A DNA stretch of 64,000 nucleotides from NCBI RefSeq assembly GCF_915403165.1, contig NZ_OU659204.1, positions 992,001 through 1,056,000 on the forward strand, in the 5' to 3' direction. This DNA comes from Providencia alcalifaciens (GTDB lineage: Bacteria > Pseudomonadota > Gammaproteobacteria > Enterobacterales > Enterobacteriaceae). The translations under genes were made by a program, and so were the position numbers. The notes beneath the pieces are model-generated. The model made no database searches. It was not told where the DNA came from and saw only the letters and a program-made list of their open reading frames with translations. Shown piece by piece: positions 52,180 through 63,854 of this stretch. Positions within the stretch are counted from its first letter, which is position 1. Every line of letters starts with the position of its first letter.

Positions 52180-54069
52180 TTAACGATCTTCCTCTGCACT
52201 GGCACCCGTACTTTCAACTTGGGTTTTGTTATCACCTAACAGGACATGGTCAAAGATTTGGCGAACAATATCACCAACCGCAGGGCCTGCTCCCCCGTTC
52301 TCTAAAATGATGGCAACGGAAATAGTGGGTTTATCATAAGGTGCGTAAGCAATCATTAGTTTATGGTCACGCAAATGCTCAGCTAATTTGCTGGCGTTAT
52401 AGGTTTCATAACTAAACACCTGCGCTGTTCCTGATTTTGCAGCAACTTTATAAGGCGTCCCGACGAAACTACGCTTACCGGTACCATTTGGCGCATTGGC
52501 CACACCGTACATACCCGTTTTGGCCAGTTCCCAATATCCAGAATGGATATCGCCAATTTGTCGGGTTTCTTTGTCTTCATAAGGCACCATGGCATCACCA
52601 AGTTTGGTTCCATATAGCAAATGAGGCGTTTTGACTTTTCCGTCATTAATCAATGTCATCAAAGCTTTAGACATTTGGATTGGTGTTGATGTCCAATAGC
52701 CTTGACCAATCCCGACAGGGATGGTGTCCCCTTGATACCATGGCTTTTTATAACGTTTTTGTTTCCATTCGCGGGTCGGCATCAGGCCTTGTCGTTCTTC
52801 GGAAAGGTCAATACCGGTATATTCCCCATAGCCAAAGCGGGTCATCCATTCAGAAAGGCGGTCAATCCCCATATCATAAGCGACTTGGTAGAAGAAGGTA
52901 TCTGCGGATTCAATGATGGATTTGACCACATTCAGCTTACCGTGTCCCCAGCGTTTCCAGTCTCTGTAACGTTTCTCAGAGCCGGGGAGTTGCCACCAAC
53001 CGGGATCGTAGATTGTCGTGTTCGGGGTAATCACTTTTTCGCTTAATGCCGCGACAGAGATAAATGGTTTTACCGTAGATGCTGGTGGATATAAGCCCTG
53101 AGTCGCTCGGTTGATCAACGGCCTATTAGGGTTATTTAACAGGTCTTGGTAATCTTTGTTGGAAATTCCGTTCACAAACAAGTTTGAATCGTAGCTTGGC
53201 GTGGAAACCAACGCGAGGATCTCACCATTACGCGGGTCTGTGACGACGACTGCAGCACGGCTGGTGGTGAGGATTTTCTCAATATAAGTTTGTAATTCGA
53301 GATCGATAGTTAAATAGACATCGCGACCTGCTTGTGGAGGCTGCTCGTGTAATTGGCGGATCACCCGGCCACGGCTATTCACTTCAACTTCTTCGTAGCC
53401 CGTTTTACCATGTAAGACATCTTCATAGTAACGTTCAATACCTAATTTACCGATATCATGGCTGGCGGCATAGTTTGGTAATAACCCTTCTTTATCAAGG
53501 CGCTCGACGTCTTTATCGTTAATTTTTGCGACGTAGCCAATGACGTGGGTTAATGCGGAACCATACGGATATGAGCGACGCTGATAACTTTTCACTTCTA
53601 AGCCGGGAAATCGATATTGATTAACGGCAAAGCGTGCAACTTGAACTTCATTCAGCTGCGTTTTCAGCGCAATAGAGGTAAAGCGGCGAGAGCGTTTACG
53701 CTCTTTTTCAAAGTTGCTGATATCTTCGTCTGTAAGGTCAACAACATCTCGTAGCTTATCGAGTGTTTCCTGTAAGTTATCGACTTTTTCAGGAACAATT
53801 TCTAACTGATAAAAGGTGCTATTAAGGGCTAACTGGGTACCTTTTCGGTCATAAATAATGCCGCGGCTAGGCGCAATAGGCACCAATTTAATACGGTTAT
53901 CATTTGAGCGTGTTTGGTAATCTTCATGACGGACTATTTGTAGATGATACAAATTAGTCACGAGGATTGAAGTAAGTATGACAATGACGCCGAAAGCAAT
54001 TAATGCTCGGCGAATAAACAAAACTGATTCTGCGGTATGGTCGCGAAAAGGGGTGCGTTGTTGTTTCAT
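52180..54069 (-). CDS. mrdA: Penicillin-binding protein 2 (MrdA)
   Basis: The elongation-specific transpeptidase of rod-shape growth. 629 residues: cytoplasmic start, one TM helix (about 22-45), a pedestal/dimerisation domain, and a transpeptidase domain with STVK (SxxK), SAD (SxN-type) and KSGTAQ. It precedes mrdB and follows rlmH, the E. coli arrangement. Length is close to E. coli PBP2 (633). Confidence 0.97.
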   Translation of the reverse strand: MKQQRTPFRDHTAESVLFIRRALIAFGVIVILTSILVTNLYHLQIVRHEDYQTRSNDNRIKLVPIAPSRGIIYDRKGTQLALNSTFYQLEIVPEKVDNLQETLDKLRDVVDLTDEDISNFEKERKRSRRFTSIALKTQLNEVQVARFAVNQYRFPGLEVKSYQRRSYPYGSALTHVIGYVAKINDKDVERLDKEGLLPNYAASHDIGKLGIERYYEDVLHGKTGYEEVEVNSRGRVIRQLHEQPPQAGRDVYLTIDLELQTYIEKILTTSRAAVVVTDPRNGEILALVSTPSYDSNLFVNGISNKDYQDLLNNPNRPLINRATQGLYPPASTVKPFISVAALSEKVITPNTTIYDPGWWQLPGSEKRYRDWKRWGHGKLNVVKSIIESADTFFYQVAYDMGIDRLSEWMTRFGYGEYTGIDLSEERQGLMPTREWKQKRYKKPWYQGDTIPVGIGQGYWTSTPIQMSKALMTLINDGKVKTPHLLYGTKLGDAMVPYEDKETRQIGDIHSGYWELAKTGMYGVANAPNGTGKRSFVGTPYKVAAKSGTAQVFSYETYNASKLAEHLRDHKLMIAYAPYDKPTISVAIILENGGAGPAVGDIVRQIFDHVLLGDNKTQVESTGASAEEDR

Positions 54070-54101
54070 CCCATTGCCATTGTGTACAAATTAATTCCTA
54101 A

Positions 54102-54572
54102 CTATTCCCGATGATATGGGTGATTAGTCGTAATACTCCATGCCCGATAAAGACTTTCGGCAACAAGGACTCGAACTAGCGGATGGGGTAGTGTTAGTGG
54201 TGATAGGGACCAACTTTGTTCTGCGGCATCTTTACACGCCGGAGCAAGCCCTTCTGGCCCACCAATTAACAGACTGACATTACGACCATCTTGTTTCCAC
54301 TTGTCTAACTGTACGGCTAATTTTGGTGTATCCCAACGATCCCCTGGAATATCCAGCGTGACGATACGATTGCCTTTGCCGACAGCGGCAAGCATCAATT
54401 CACCTTCTTTTTCGAGAATGCGTTTGATGTCTGCATTTTTTCCACGTTTTCCTGCGGGGATTTCGGTTAATTCGAAAGGCATATCTTTGGGAAAACGGTG
54501 AAGGTAATCCATAAAGCCGGTCTGTACCCAGTCCGGCATTTTAGTTCCGACAGCGATGAGTTGTAATTTCAA
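54102..54572 (-). CDS. rlmH: 23S rRNA pseudouridine-1915 N3-methyltransferase RlmH
   Basis: A SPOUT methyltransferase acting on pseudouridine 1915 of helix 69, one of the sites made by RluD, whose gene is also in this window. 156 residues; [10 protein letters not shown] and [20 protein letters not shown] build the knot and SAM site. It lies 2 bases after rsfS and 32 before mrdA. Confidence 0.97.
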   Translation of the reverse strand: MKLQLIAVGTKMPDWVQTGFMDYLHRFPKDMPFELTEIPAGKRGKNADIKRILEKEGELMLAAVGKGNRIVTLDIPGDRWDTPKLAVQLDKWKQDGRNVSLLIGGPEGLAPACKDAAEQSWSLSPLTLPHPLVRVLVAESLYRAWSITTNHPYHRE

Positions 54573-54574
54573 AC

Positions 54575-54892
54575 TCAGCTCCAGAGCTTTTCAAGTTCGT
54601 ACATGCGGCGGCTTTCATCTTGCATGATATGGACGATGGCATCACCGAGGTCGACCACAATCCAGTCTGAAATGCCTTGACCTTCAACACCGAGAGGCAT
54701 TAAACCGTTTTTACGGCACGCATCAATTAAACGATCAGCAACAGACATCAGGTGACGAGTAGAGGTCCCTGTGCAGATGATCATTTGGTCAGTAACACTT
54801 GATTTCCCATGGACATCGATTGAAATGATATCTTCCGCTTTCGCATCTTCAAGTTGATCGATAATAAATTGTTGGAGTTCAGTTCCTTGCAA
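54575..54892 (-). CDS. rsfS: Ribosomal silencing factor RsfS
   Basis: Binds L14 and blocks 30S-50S joining in starvation. With TTG at 54890-54892 it has 105 residues and aligns from the first codon with E. coli (QGxxLQxFxID); AGGTG lies 6 bases upstream. A GTG three codons earlier opens the frame but lacks such spacing. Conserved [19 protein letters not shown] and [14 protein letters not shown] are present. First gene of rsfS-rlmH-mrdA-mrdB-rlpA. Confidence 0.93.
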   Translation of the reverse strand: MQGTELQQFIIDQLEDAKAEDIISIDVHGKSSVTDQMIICTGTSTRHLMSVADRLIDACRKNGLMPLGVEGQGISDWIVVDLGDAIVHIMQDESRRMYELEKLWS

Positions 54893-55237
54893 AAGGTTCA
54901 CCTTTTATTCAAATTGAGAGAATCTCTTGTTAAACACTATTCATCATTGTGCTTTCTAGGGAGCATTCCCCTAGCAAAGTGCCGCCATATTACCCCAGAT
55001 TTTCACAAAAATCGGCTAAATTATTTTTTATTAACATAAGAGGGCAATTTATAGGGATATCTTATCGATTGGGCAAGATAATTATCGTAACTTTACAAAT
55101 AAAATATCCCTATCTCTTGCGTATCAATATTCTAGAATATGCGTTGAGTTGTGCAATTAATTAAATCGAAAATAAGTGAATAAAAGGGAATAAATTATTT
55201 GCTGACATTCTTATTCGGTTAATAGAAATAAAATCGC
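54893..55237. other. Spacer between nadD and rsfS
   Basis: About 345 bases with no gene; cobC/phpB, found here in E. coli, is absent. A 10-bp inverted repeat ATAGGGATAT/ATATCCCTAT (55051-55060 and 55104-55113) encloses a smaller one (TATCTT/AAGATA at 55058-55063 and 55075-55080). The rsfS promoter must lie here but I could not assign it. Confidence 0.5.
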
Positions 55238-55897
55238 TTATTTTTGATACAAATGTTGCTCTTGAATATAGTGATAAACCGCACGAGGGAGTAAATCTTC
55301 ACAAGCCTGACCTTCGCTTAGTTGTTCTCGTATTTCAGTCGCTGAAATATTAACCAGTGGTGTATCGCCAATAAAAATCGAACCACAAGGTGCTTGGCTC
55401 AATACTTGCGGGTCTTGCACTTGATGCTGTTGCAGCCATTGCTGCATATCAGGATCGGTAAAATGTGTGGCGTAACCGGGTCTCGCGCAGACCAACAGAT
55501 GGCATTTATCTAATAGCTGAGTCCAGCCATGCCAGGTATTAATGGATAACAAGGAATCTTGACCAATAATGAATGCAAGAGGCTGTTCCTGACCAAGTTC
55601 TTGACGCAATTCACTGAGTGTTTCGATTGTAAAAGAGGGCGTATTTCGCTGGAGTTCTCGCGTATCAACAGTAAATAGCGGGTTATTTCGAATAGCGAGT
55701 TTTACCATTTCTAATCGCTGGGTAGGGCTAGCTTCCGGCTGAGGTCGATGCGGTGGAACGTGGTTCGGCAGCAAAATCACTTTTTGCAGTCTCACCTGAT
55801 GAGCTAATGCCTCAACAGGGCGCAGGTGCCCATAATGAATAGGGTCAAAAGTTCCCCCAAATAGCGCTTGTAGACCTTGTGGTTTAGCGTTCATCAT
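55238..55897 (-). CDS. nadD: Nicotinate-nucleotide adenylyltransferase NadD
   Basis: Makes nicotinate adenine dinucleotide, the penultimate step of NAD synthesis. 219 residues; [14 protein letters not shown] is the nucleotidyltransferase HxGH motif, [11 protein letters not shown] follows, and the C-terminal [10 protein letters not shown] is the ISSTxxR-type motif. ATG ATG at the start leaves two possible initiation codons. It lies 57 bases after holA. Confidence 0.96.
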   Translation of the reverse strand: MMNAKPQGLQALFGGTFDPIHYGHLRPVEALAHQVRLQKVILLPNHVPPHRPQPEASPTQRLEMVKLAIRNNPLFTVDTRELQRNTPSFTIETLSELRQELGQEQPLAFIIGQDSLLSINTWHGWTQLLDKCHLLVCARPGYATHFTDPDMQQWLQQHQVQDPQVLSQAPCGSIFIGDTPLVNISATEIREQLSEGQACEDLLPRAVYHYIQEQHLYQK

Positions 55898-55954
55898 TCA
55901 TTACCATTGATATCAGGTGAGTTGTTTATCAGTGTTTTACTGAGCTATCGGCTA

Positions 55955-56989
55955 TTATCGTGGCTGAATAAAATGTTCTGCATCGGTTTTACCGCACAAC
56001 ACCATGGAAAGAGATTGTAAATCCGGCCATGAAGAGTGAGAAAAGTCCTGCTTAGTATGAATTTCAGCTTGGGTGAGCAGCATCAGCGCAGATTGTAATT
56101 GATGTAAGCTCAAACGTTGCAGCGCTTCGCCTAACAGCCCTCGACGGTTTTGCCAAACTTTGTGTTGGTCATATAGCGTTTTTAATGGAGTGGTAGCCGA
56201 TTGACGTTTTAACGTGATCAGCAACATTAATTCTCGTTGGATAGCACGCAGTAAAATCACGGCTTCAACATCTTCTTGTTTGAGCTGCTCAAGGATATGC
56301 CATGAACGGCGTGGCTTACCCGCTAGGATCGCATCAACCCAATGGTAGGGTGTAAAATGGGCGGAATCATTCACCGCACTTTCGACACGAGGGTAAGTGA
56401 GCTTTCCATCAGGATAGAGCAGGGAAAGTCTCTCTAGCGCTTGTGCTAATCCCAATAAATTACCTTCATAGCAATAGCAAAGTAATTGGTTTGCTTCAGT
56501 TTCTAATGAGAGCTGCATCTGGCTAGCTCGTTTAGAGACCCACTGCGGCAAACGTTGATATTCAGGCGTTAGGCAACTGACATAGATACCATCTTGGCTG
56601 ATGGCTTTGAACCAAGCACTGTTTTCTTGCGCTTTGGTGAGTTTATGTCCGCGTAGAACTAATAGCAGGTCGGGGTGAAGTAAACCAGCGAGCTGTGTTA
56701 GCTTGTCTGCCATCGCGGCATTAGGGCCATTTTCAGGCAAAAATAGGGTGAGCATTTGGCGACTGGCAAATAGACTCAGCGCTTGGCAGAGACTAAAAAT
56801 TTCATCCCAATCCGTGTTTTGCTCTAAAGCGAAAGTAAAATGCTCTTCAAAACCTTGCTGGCGTGCAACTTGGCGAATAGCATCTTGGCTTTCTTGAATA
56901 AGAAGGGGCTCGGAGCCCCAAATGAGATAGCGGCCTCTTAGAGACTCTTGTAACGAAGAGGCCAGCTGTTCAGGATAAATGCGTATCAT
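55955..56989 (-). CDS. holA: DNA polymerase III delta subunit HolA
   Basis: The clamp-opening subunit of the clamp loader. 344 residues, one more than E. coli. YLIWGSEPLLIQES at the N-terminus and an AAA+-like but non-hydrolysing fold; the clamp-binding segment includes LSLFASRQML. It overlaps lptE by one base (TAATG), so it is translationally coupled. Confidence 0.95.
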   Translation of the reverse strand: MIRIYPEQLASSLQESLRGRYLIWGSEPLLIQESQDAIRQVARQQGFEEHFTFALEQNTDWDEIFSLCQALSLFASRQMLTLFLPENGPNAAMADKLTQLAGLLHPDLLLVLRGHKLTKAQENSAWFKAISQDGIYVSCLTPEYQRLPQWVSKRASQMQLSLETEANQLLCYCYEGNLLGLAQALERLSLLYPDGKLTYPRVESAVNDSAHFTPYHWVDAILAGKPRRSWHILEQLKQEDVEAVILLRAIQRELMLLITLKRQSATTPLKTLYDQHKVWQNRRGLLGEALQRLSLHQLQSALMLLTQAEIHTKQDFSHSSWPDLQSLSMVLCGKTDAEHFIQPR

Positions 56990-57528
56990 TATTCGGCAAC
57001 AGGTTTCTCAGCCGCTTGCGCTTTCGCTTTTTCTAACTCAGCACTGTGAACCAGAAGCAATTTACGCACGATGTTACGTGCCGCTTGTTGTTGCATCTCT
57101 TGCTTCACAATCTCGTTCTCAGCATCTTTTGCGAGCGCTTCTAACGGGTTATCAAAGAAAGTCCGCACAACTTTTGTTTCCAGCGGATAAATAGCACCAT
57201 CAGGCATTAACACTTGTGCCTTCATGACCAATGTCAGTTGCTTCTCAGCCGCTTTACCATCTTGATAAATCGAAACGGTATCAGTGCTTTCTGTTGAACC
57301 TACAATTTTCAAAATAGGCACATCAGCGCGACCAGAATCGAGCAGAGTCACATTGTTGAGTCGTAGCTGTTCCCTGACCGCACGAGTTTGGTAACTGTAC
57401 GGGTCTCCAGAACTTAACTGTAACGTTTTCAGTTCTTCGGGAAGTTGTGTGGTTCCTTGAAGACGAAAACCGCAACCTGCGGTGACGAGCACCGACAGGC
57501 TGAGAAATAGAGTTATCAGATAGCGCAC
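56989..57528 (-). CDS. lptE: LPS-assembly lipoprotein LptE
   Basis: Plugs the LptD barrel in the outer membrane and helps deliver lipopolysaccharide. 179 residues; signal peptide with lipobox LVTAGC (Cys about 19). GTG start at 57526-57528 with AAGGAG 6 bases before it, matching the E. coli N-terminus (MRYL). The C-terminal tail is Lys/Ala-rich. It lies 12 bases after leuS. Confidence 0.95.
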   Translation of the reverse strand: MRYLITLFLSLSVLVTAGCGFRLQGTTQLPEELKTLQLSSGDPYSYQTRAVREQLRLNNVTLLDSGRADVPILKIVGSTESTDTVSIYQDGKAAEKQLTLVMKAQVLMPDGAIYPLETKVVRTFFDNPLEALAKDAENEIVKQEMQQQAARNIVRKLLLVHSAELEKAKAQAAEKPVAE

Positions 57529-57540
57529 TTGGGCTCCTTA

Positions 57541-60123
57541 TCAGCCAACAACTAAGTTCAGTAATTTACCAGGTACGTAAATGACTTTACGGATGCTAAC
57601 GCCTTCGAGGTATTTCGCGACGCTGCTTTCTTGTGATGCCATTTCCAGAACGAATTCTTGGTTAGCATCAGCAGGTACCGTAATACGACCGCGTACTTTA
57701 CCGTTAACTTGAACAACAACCAGTTTAGTATCGTCGATCATTGCTTGTTCGTCAGCCACAGGCCAGCTTGCAAAATCGATATCGTCATTGTGACCTAATG
57801 CTTTCCACATTTCGAAACAAGCGTGAGGAATGATTGGCGATAACATCAGCGTGATAGCATCCAAAGATTCTTGAACTAAAGCGCGGTCTTGCTCAGTTTC
57901 TTGCGGAGCGCGAACTAACTTGTTCATAAATTCCATGACCGCTGCGATAGCTGTGTTGAATGCATAACGACGACCCACATCGTCAGTCACTTTCGCGATG
58001 GTTTTATGTAAGTCGCGACGTAAATCTTTTTGTTCTGCGGTTAATGCGCTGATATCTAATGGCTGAGTTGCACCTTTTTGTGCGTGCTCATGAACTAAAC
58101 GCCATACACGACGAACGAAACGGTTAGCTCCTTCGACGCTAGACTCTTGCCACTCAAGGGTTAATTCTGGTGGCGCTGCGAACATCATGAACAGACGGAC
58201 GGTATCTGCACCGTATTTATCGACCATTAATTGTGGGTCAATACCGTTGTTCTTAGATTTAGACATCTTGCTCATACCAGTATAAACCAGTTCATGACCT
58301 TCGCTGTCTACCGCTTTAGTAATACGGTTTTTGTCATCACGTTCAACAATCGCATCCGCTGGAGAAACCCATATACGATGACCATCGCTACCAGTGTAGT
58401 AGAAGGCGTCAGCCAGAACCATACCTTGGCACAGTAAACGTTTTGCTGGTTCATCGGAGTTTACCAGACCTGCATCACGCATTAATTTGTGGAAGAAGCG
58501 GAAATACATTAAGTGCATGATAGCGTGTTCAATACCACCAATGTATTGATCCACTGGCAGCCAGTAGTTGGCCGCTTCAGGGTTCAACATGCCATCGTCG
58601 TATTGTGGGCAAGTGTAACGTGCGTAGTACCAAGACGATTCCATAAAGGTATCGAACGTATCGGTTTCACGCAGCGCTGGCTGACCATTAATGGTGGTTT
58701 TTGCCCACTCTGGATCCGCTTTAATTGGGCTAGTGATGCCGTTCATGGTGACATCTTCCGGCAAAATAACCGGTAATTGGTCTTCAGGAACAGGAACCAC
58801 GGTACCATCTTCTAAGGTTGCCATTGGAATTGGCGCGCCCCAGTAACGTTGACGGGAAACACCCCAGTCACGTAAGCGATAATTGACCTTGCGTTGCCCC
58901 ACACCAAGCGAAACCAATTTATCTGCGATAGCGTTGAAGCCAGCTTCGTTGCTTAAACCAGTAAATTCACCTGAGTTGATCAGGGCATTTTTCTCAGTCA
59001 TCGCTTCTTGAGATAAGTCAGGCGTGTTGCCTTCAGCATCTGCAATCACCGCTTTGATTGGCAGATTGTATTTGTGGGCAAATTCCCAGTCACGTTGGTC
59101 GTGAGCTGGAACCGCCATCACTGCGCCTGTGCCGTATTCCATCAGAACAAAGTTCGCGACCCAAATTGGTAATTTTTCTTGGGTTAATGGATGAACGACA
59201 TACAGGCCCGTCGCCAGACCTTTTTTCTCCATGGTGGCCATATCCGCTTCTGCGGTTTTAGTATTTCGGCACTCATCGATAAAGTCGGCTAATTCGCTAT
59301 TCGCTTTGGCTGCTTCTTGCGCTAATGGGTGACCAGCAGCAACTGCTACATATGTCGCACCCATAAAGGTATCTGGGCGGGTGGTGTAGACCGTTAATTT
59401 GTCAGCACGATCGGCAACATCAAAGGTGATTTCCACACCTTCAGAGCGACCAATCCAGTTGCGCTGCATGGTTTTAACTTGTTCTGGCCAATCTTCCAGT
59501 TTATCCAAGTCATTGAGCAGCTCTTCAGCGTAGTCGGTGATTTTGATAAACCACTGAGGGATCTCTTTACGCTCAACTTGGGTATCGCAGCGCCAGCAGC
59601 AGCCGTCGATAACTTGTTCGTTTGCTAGAACGGTTAAGTCGTGTGGACACCAGTTAACTGCAGAGGTTTTTTTGTAGACTAAGCCTTTTTCATACAGCTT
59701 AGTAAAGAACCACTGTTCCCAACGGTAATATTCTGGGGTACAGGTGGTCACTTCGCGGCTCCAATCGTAACCGAAGCCCAGCATTTTCAGCTGACCTTTC
59801 ATGTAATCGATATTGGCGTAAGTCCATGGTGCAGGTGCGGTGTTATTTTTAACAGCGGCACCTTCAGCTGGCAGACCAAATGCATCCCAACCAATGGGTT
59901 GCAGAACGTTTTTACCCAGCATGCGCTGGTAGCGGGAGATCACGTCACCAATGGTGTAGTTACGAACGTGGCCCATGTGTAGTCGACCAGAAGGGTAAGG
60001 TAGCATGGACAGGCAGTAGTATTTCTCTTTGCTGTTGTCTTCTGTCACTTTGAACGTTTGGTGTTCATCCCAGTGACGCTGTACTTTAGGCTCTATATCT
60101 TCTGGACGATATTGTTCTTGCAT
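57541..60123 (-). CDS. leuS: Leucyl-tRNA synthetase
   Basis: A class I synthetase of 860 residues. HIGH motif as HMGH in [17 protein letters not shown] (about 49-52), the CP1 editing domain (about 225-415, [13 protein letters not shown]), the zinc-type insertion with Cys residues ([23 protein letters not shown]), KMSKS as MSKSKNN (about 618-624) and a tRNA-binding C-terminal domain. It heads the leuS-lptE-holA-nadD operon as in E. coli. Confidence 0.98.
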   Translation of the reverse strand: MQEQYRPEDIEPKVQRHWDEHQTFKVTEDNSKEKYYCLSMLPYPSGRLHMGHVRNYTIGDVISRYQRMLGKNVLQPIGWDAFGLPAEGAAVKNNTAPAPWTYANIDYMKGQLKMLGFGYDWSREVTTCTPEYYRWEQWFFTKLYEKGLVYKKTSAVNWCPHDLTVLANEQVIDGCCWRCDTQVERKEIPQWFIKITDYAEELLNDLDKLEDWPEQVKTMQRNWIGRSEGVEITFDVADRADKLTVYTTRPDTFMGATYVAVAAGHPLAQEAAKANSELADFIDECRNTKTAEADMATMEKKGLATGLYVVHPLTQEKLPIWVANFVLMEYGTGAVMAVPAHDQRDWEFAHKYNLPIKAVIADAEGNTPDLSQEAMTEKNALINSGEFTGLSNEAGFNAIADKLVSLGVGQRKVNYRLRDWGVSRQRYWGAPIPMATLEDGTVVPVPEDQLPVILPEDVTMNGITSPIKADPEWAKTTINGQPALRETDTFDTFMESSWYYARYTCPQYDDGMLNPEAANYWLPVDQYIGGIEHAIMHLMYFRFFHKLMRDAGLVNSDEPAKRLLCQGMVLADAFYYTGSDGHRIWVSPADAIVERDDKNRITKAVDSEGHELVYTGMSKMSKSKNNGIDPQLMVDKYGADTVRLFMMFAAPPELTLEWQESSVEGANRFVRRVWRLVHEHAQKGATQPLDISALTAEQKDLRRDLHKTIAKVTDDVGRRYAFNTAIAAVMEFMNKLVRAPQETEQDRALVQESLDAITLMLSPIIPHACFEMWKALGHNDDIDFASWPVADEQAMIDDTKLVVVQVNGKVRGRITVPADANQEFVLEMASQESSVAKYLEGVSIRKVIYVPGKLLNLVVG

Positions 60124-60579
60124 GGCACCGATAATCCTATGGTGAATAATCGCTACAGTTTAGTCTGTAGCTGGTGAATGTCTTTTGTATAAAATGGATC
60201 CGCATAGCATAGCGGATCACACATGAAAACAACAATGCCGAAAGCCATTGTGTCTGTAAAAAACGATGAATCGTCGATTAGATGAATTTACAGGGACTTG
60301 GTCTTGCTGTTTCAGTTGTTAGTTATATTTTGTGCTACATATAGTGGTTGGCGATACGCTGATGGAACTAAGAGCGCACACAAAATAATAAGCGTATCGC
60401 CTATCATAATTCAATTTACTACCTAAAACTTGAACTATTTCAGGATGAATTCGCTTTGTTCACAATTTTATTTGAACTTAGAATACGTTAGAGAATTTTT
60501 TAAGAGATTTCAAGCGCAGAAAAGTGCCAATCAAGAAAACGAGGTGAATTTTGTGTGGGTAAGAAAAGTTGAGGGAAAA
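60124..60579. other. Spacer upstream of leuS with several hairpins
   Basis: About 455 bases, no gene. Near leuS two hairpins would lie in its mRNA leader: GATCCGC/GCGGATC (60197-60203 and 60212-60218) and ACAATG/CATTGT (about 60231-60250). Further up is an 11-bp perfect inverted repeat GGCGATACGCT/AGCGTATCGCC (60350-60360 and 60391-60401). AACTTGAACTATTTC at about 60427-60441 matches 14 of 15 bases at one end of the ERIC-like element at 10480-10597 and may be a remnant. Confidence 0.45.
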
Positions 60580-60611
60580 GTTGCAAAAAGCCCTGTCGGA
60601 CTTTCTGCAAC
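60580..60611 (-). terminator. gltIJKL operon terminator
   Basis: On the minus strand a 14-bp stem with G-T pairs (60598-60611 with 60580-60593) and GACA loop runs into TTTTCCC. It lies 11 bases after the gltL stop codon. Confidence 0.85.
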
Positions 60612-60622
60612 CTAAAGCGAGA

Positions 60623-61348
60623 TTAATGTAAGATTTTTGCCAGAAAATCTTTCGCGCGGTCTGACTTCGGATTAGCGAAGAAATCTTCTTTTTTACTATC
60701 TTCGATGATTTTACCTTCATCCATAAAAATCACGCGGTTAGCCACTTTTTTCGCAAAGCCCATTTCGTGCGTTACCACCATCATGGTCATGCCTTCATTC
60801 GCTAACTCCACCATAACATCCAGCACTTCGTTGATCATTTCTGGATCGAGGGCGGAAGTTGGCTCATCAAACAGCATGGCTATCGGGTCCATACACAGCG
60901 CACGCGCGATGGCGACACGTTGCTGTTGACCACCGGATAGCTGTGCCGGGAATTTATTGGCATGGCTTGCCAATCCAACACGCTCCAGTAATTTTAAGCC
61001 TTTAGCTTCAGCGGCTTTTTTGTCGCGGCTTAAGACTTTAACTTGCGCTAATGTTAGGTTTTCAATAATGGAAAGGTGAGGGAACAGTTCAAAGTGTTGG
61101 AACACCATGCCAACTTTTGAGCGCAGCTTCGCAAGGTCAGTTTTTTTGCTATTAACTTGGATATCGTTAACGAAAATTTCACCCTGTTGAATTGGCTCCA
61201 ACCCATTTACTGTTTTAATTAATGTGGATTTACCAGAACCAGAAGGCCCGCATACAACCACAACTTCGCCTTTTTTGACTTCAGTTGTGCAATCTGTGAG
61301 CACCTGAAATTGGCCATACCATTTCGATACATTTTTCAGGGTAATCAT
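60623..61348 (-). CDS. gltL: Glutamate/aspartate ABC transporter ATP-binding protein GltL
   Basis: 241 residues, the energising subunit. Walker [10 protein letters not shown] (about 34-42), Q-loop [12 protein letters not shown], signature LSGGQQQR, Walker [13 protein letters not shown] and switch His in [10 protein letters not shown]. Its start overlaps the gltK stop codon by 4 bases (ATGA). Confidence 0.97.
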   Translation of the reverse strand: MITLKNVSKWYGQFQVLTDCTTEVKKGEVVVVCGPSGSGKSTLIKTVNGLEPIQQGEIFVNDIQVNSKKTDLAKLRSKVGMVFQHFELFPHLSIIENLTLAQVKVLSRDKKAAEAKGLKLLERVGLASHANKFPAQLSGGQQQRVAIARALCMDPIAMLFDEPTSALDPEMINEVLDVMVELANEGMTMMVVTHEMGFAKKVANRVIFMDEGKIIEDSKKEDFFANPKSDRAKDFLAKILH

Positions 61349-62025
61349 GAAACAGTCCTTTTCTTAAGATAATTCACCAGCATTGAAGCGCCGAAACTGA
61401 AAATAAAGTAGATGAGTCCCGCAAAGAGTATCATTTCGACTTGGGTACCGTCACGCTCACCAATATTGGTCGCGGTTCTGAAGAAGTCGGTTAGCCCAAG
61501 AACATACACTAAAGAGGTATCTTGGAATAATACAATACCTTGGGTCAGCAATAATGGCACCATCGCTCTAAACGCTTGCGGTAATACGACTAAACGCATG
61601 GTTTGCATTTGGGTCATACCTAAAGCAAGGGAGGCGCTTGCCTGACCTTTCGAGATACTTTGAATACCTGCTCGGATAATTTCAGAGTAGTAAGCCGCTT
61701 CAAAAAGACAGAAGGCTACCACTGCGGATATTAAACGAATATCATTTTTTGGTGATAAGCCTAGAACATTTTGTAATATGTTAGGCACAACTAAATAGAA
61801 CCAAAACAGTACCATAACTAACGGGACTGAGCGGAATGTGTTGACGTAAAAGGCCGCCAGCCAGCGCAGTGGCTTAATGCTGGATAAACGCATAACGGCA
61901 AGTACGGTTCCCCATAAAATCCCAACCACAATGGCTGCAGCCGTAATTTTGGCGGTGATAATAAAGCCATCCACTAAGAATGGGATGCTTGGCTCAATGG
62001 AACTCCAATCAAATTGATAAGCCAT
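61345..62025 (-). CDS. gltK: Glutamate/aspartate ABC transporter permease GltK
   Basis: 226 residues of the His/Glu/Gln/Arg permease family, five predicted TM helices, with the EAA-type loop [23 protein letters not shown]. It lies one base after gltJ and overlaps gltL; the pair forms the membrane channel of the transporter. Confidence 0.96.
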   Translation of the reverse strand: MAYQFDWSSIEPSIPFLVDGFIITAKITAAAIVVGILWGTVLAVMRLSSIKPLRWLAAFYVNTFRSVPLVMVLFWFYLVVPNILQNVLGLSPKNDIRLISAVVAFCLFEAAYYSEIIRAGIQSISKGQASASLALGMTQMQTMRLVVLPQAFRAMVPLLLTQGIVLFQDTSLVYVLGLTDFFRTATNIGERDGTQVEMILFAGLIYFIFSFGASMLVNYLKKRTVS

Positions 62026-62026
62026 C

Positions 62027-62767
62027 TTAGCGTCCTCCTAGTGTACCGGGTAAGCGCACTTTGCGCTCAAGCAGGCTCATCAGCAGCATAATAATCAAGT
62101 TGATACCGACATATGCGAGCGTGATTGCCGTGAAAGATTCCCAAGCATGGGCGGAGTAATCGAGTAATTTTCCTGCTTGTGCCGCCATATCGACTAACCC
62201 GATAGTGGATGCGATAGCGGAGTTTTTCACTAAGTTCAGCATTTCCGAAGTCATTGGCGGTAAAATGACGCGATAAGCATTCGGTAGCAGTACATAGCGA
62301 TAGGTTTGTGGCAGTGTTAACCCCATCGCGAGTGCTGCATTACGCTGCCCTCTTGGTAGAGATTGAATCGCAGCACGAACTTGCTCAGCCATTCGCGCAG
62401 CAGTAAACAAGCCAAGGCATAGCATGGAAGAGAGGAAGAACTGGTAGTTAGGATCTAACTCCATTTTAAACCAGTCGCCGATGGATTGAGGCAGCAGTTC
62501 AGGGATCACTAAATACCAAGTGAAGAACTGAACAATCAGCGGAACGTTACGGAATAATTCAACGTAAGCAGTCCCTAAAAAGGCTAAAAAGCGGTTAGGT
62601 ACTGTGCGTAAAATACCGAAAAATGAGCCAACCAGAAAAGCGATGATCCAAGCGCAGATGGATAGCGTGACAGTGACTTCTAAGCCAGATATTAACCACC
62701 CTAAATAGGTGGTATTCCCAAATGGGGCATTCTCAAGGAATATCCCCCAATTCCAATTAATTGACAT
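62027..62767 (-). CDS. gltJ: Glutamate/aspartate ABC transporter permease GltJ
   Basis: 246 residues, the E. coli length, starting [23 protein letters not shown] loop [27 protein letters not shown] 62765-62767 has AGGAAG 7 bases upstream; the in-frame extension further upstream runs into the SroC-like hairpin region and is not conserved. Confidence 0.96.
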   Translation of the reverse strand: MSINWNWGIFLENAPFGNTTYLGWLISGLEVTVTLSICAWIIAFLVGSFFGILRTVPNRFLAFLGTAYVELFRNVPLIVQFFTWYLVIPELLPQSIGDWFKMELDPNYQFFLSSMLCLGLFTAARMAEQVRAAIQSLPRGQRNAALAMGLTLPQTYRYVLLPNAYRVILPPMTSEMLNLVKNSAIASTIGLVDMAAQAGKLLDYSAHAWESFTAITLAYVGINLIIMLLMSLLERKVRLPGTLGGR

Positions 62768-62811
62768 AATATGACTTCCTGTGGGCAATTTGATTGTCCC
62801 GAATACCGTAA

Positions 62812-62881
62812 CAAGAGAAAGCAAGGCGGGAACGACCGCCTTGCGACTCCTATTTCAGTAACACCCTGTTTGTCTTTTTTA
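62812..62881 (-). ncRNA. SroC-like region between gltI and gltJ
   Basis: GCAAGGCGG (62821-62829) pairs perfectly with CCGCCTTGC (62836-62844) around a 6-nt loop; on the minus strand TTTCTCTTG follows. In E. coli and Salmonella the same gltI-gltJ gap yields SroC, an sRNA cut from the gltIJKL mRNA that sponges GcvB. The position and terminator-like hairpin fit; primary sequence identity was not checked, and the 5' end is unknown. Confidence 0.45.
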
Positions 62882-63775
62882 TTAGTTTAATGCTTTATCG
62901 TTTGGTGATTTGAACAGCGCTTTCATTTCATCAGATAACGTAAACTTCAGATTCAGGTTCTTCGGTGGGATTGGTTGATTAAACCAGCGGTCGAAGGATT
63001 TTTCCGCTGCGCCAGATTTTTGTGCAGTAGAGATTGTTTCATCGACTAGTGTTTTGAATTGTGGGTCATCTTTACGCAGCATACAGCCGTAAGCTTCTTC
63101 AGTTTGCGGTTTTGCTACGATTTCCCAGATATCCGGTTGTTTCGCTTTTGCACGCTCACCGGCTAATAGGGCATCGTCCATCATAAAGGCAACAGCACGA
63201 CCAGATTCTAAAGTACGGAATGAGTCCCCGTGGTCTTTAGCACTGATAATGCGCATCTTCATGTTTTTCTCATCATTTAACTTATTCAGGATCACTTCTG
63301 ACGTTGTCCCTGAAGTGACAACCACGTTTTTGCCAGCTAAATCAGCAAAGTCTTTGATACCGGAGTCTTTTTTCGCCAGTAGTCGAGTACCAACCACGAA
63401 AATGGTGTTAGAGAAAGCAGCTTGTTTTTGTCTCTCTAGGTTATTTGTTGTGGAGCCACATTCGAAATCAAATGTGCCGTTTTGCAGTAATGGAATACGG
63501 TTTTGCGAGGTGATAGGGATCAATTTCACCTGTAAATCAGGCATATTGAGTTTCTTTTTCACTGCATCAACAATGAGATTGGAATAATCTTGTGAGTAGC
63601 CAACAACTTTCTGATTATTATCATAGTAAGAGAATGGCACTGATGATTCGCGGTGACCCACGACTATCACACCATTATCTTTGATTTTTTTCAGAGTACC
63701 GTTTAATTCTTCTGCTTGAACTGCGCAGGTTGCACCCAAAAGCATCATTGTTAAAACAAGCTTGCTAATACGCAT
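62882..63775 (-). CDS. gltI: Glutamate/aspartate-binding periplasmic protein GltI
   Basis: A periplasmic solute-binding protein of 297 residues. Signal peptide of about 21 residues (MRISKLVLTMMLLGATCAVQA), then GTLKKIKDNGVIVVGHRESSVPFSYYD and PLLQNGTFDFECGSTTNN, the family hallmarks. AAAGGAGC precedes the ATG. The hairpin behind it probably raises its dosage over the membrane subunits. A C/A-rich leader suggests GcvB control. Confidence 0.97.
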   Translation of the reverse strand: MRISKLVLTMMLLGATCAVQAEELNGTLKKIKDNGVIVVGHRESSVPFSYYDNNQKVVGYSQDYSNLIVDAVKKKLNMPDLQVKLIPITSQNRIPLLQNGTFDFECGSTTNNLERQKQAAFSNTIFVVGTRLLAKKDSGIKDFADLAGKNVVVTSGTTSEVILNKLNDEKNMKMRIISAKDHGDSFRTLESGRAVAFMMDDALLAGERAKAKQPDIWEIVAKPQTEEAYGCMLRKDDPQFKTLVDETISTAQKSGAAEKSFDRWFNQPIPPKNLNLKFTLSDEMKALFKSPNDKALN

Positions 63776-63854
63776 AATTACAGCTCCTTTAGAACATCGG
63801 TGTCAATCCGCCATATTTCGAGGTGTGTGTTTTAACGATACATTACTCGATTTA

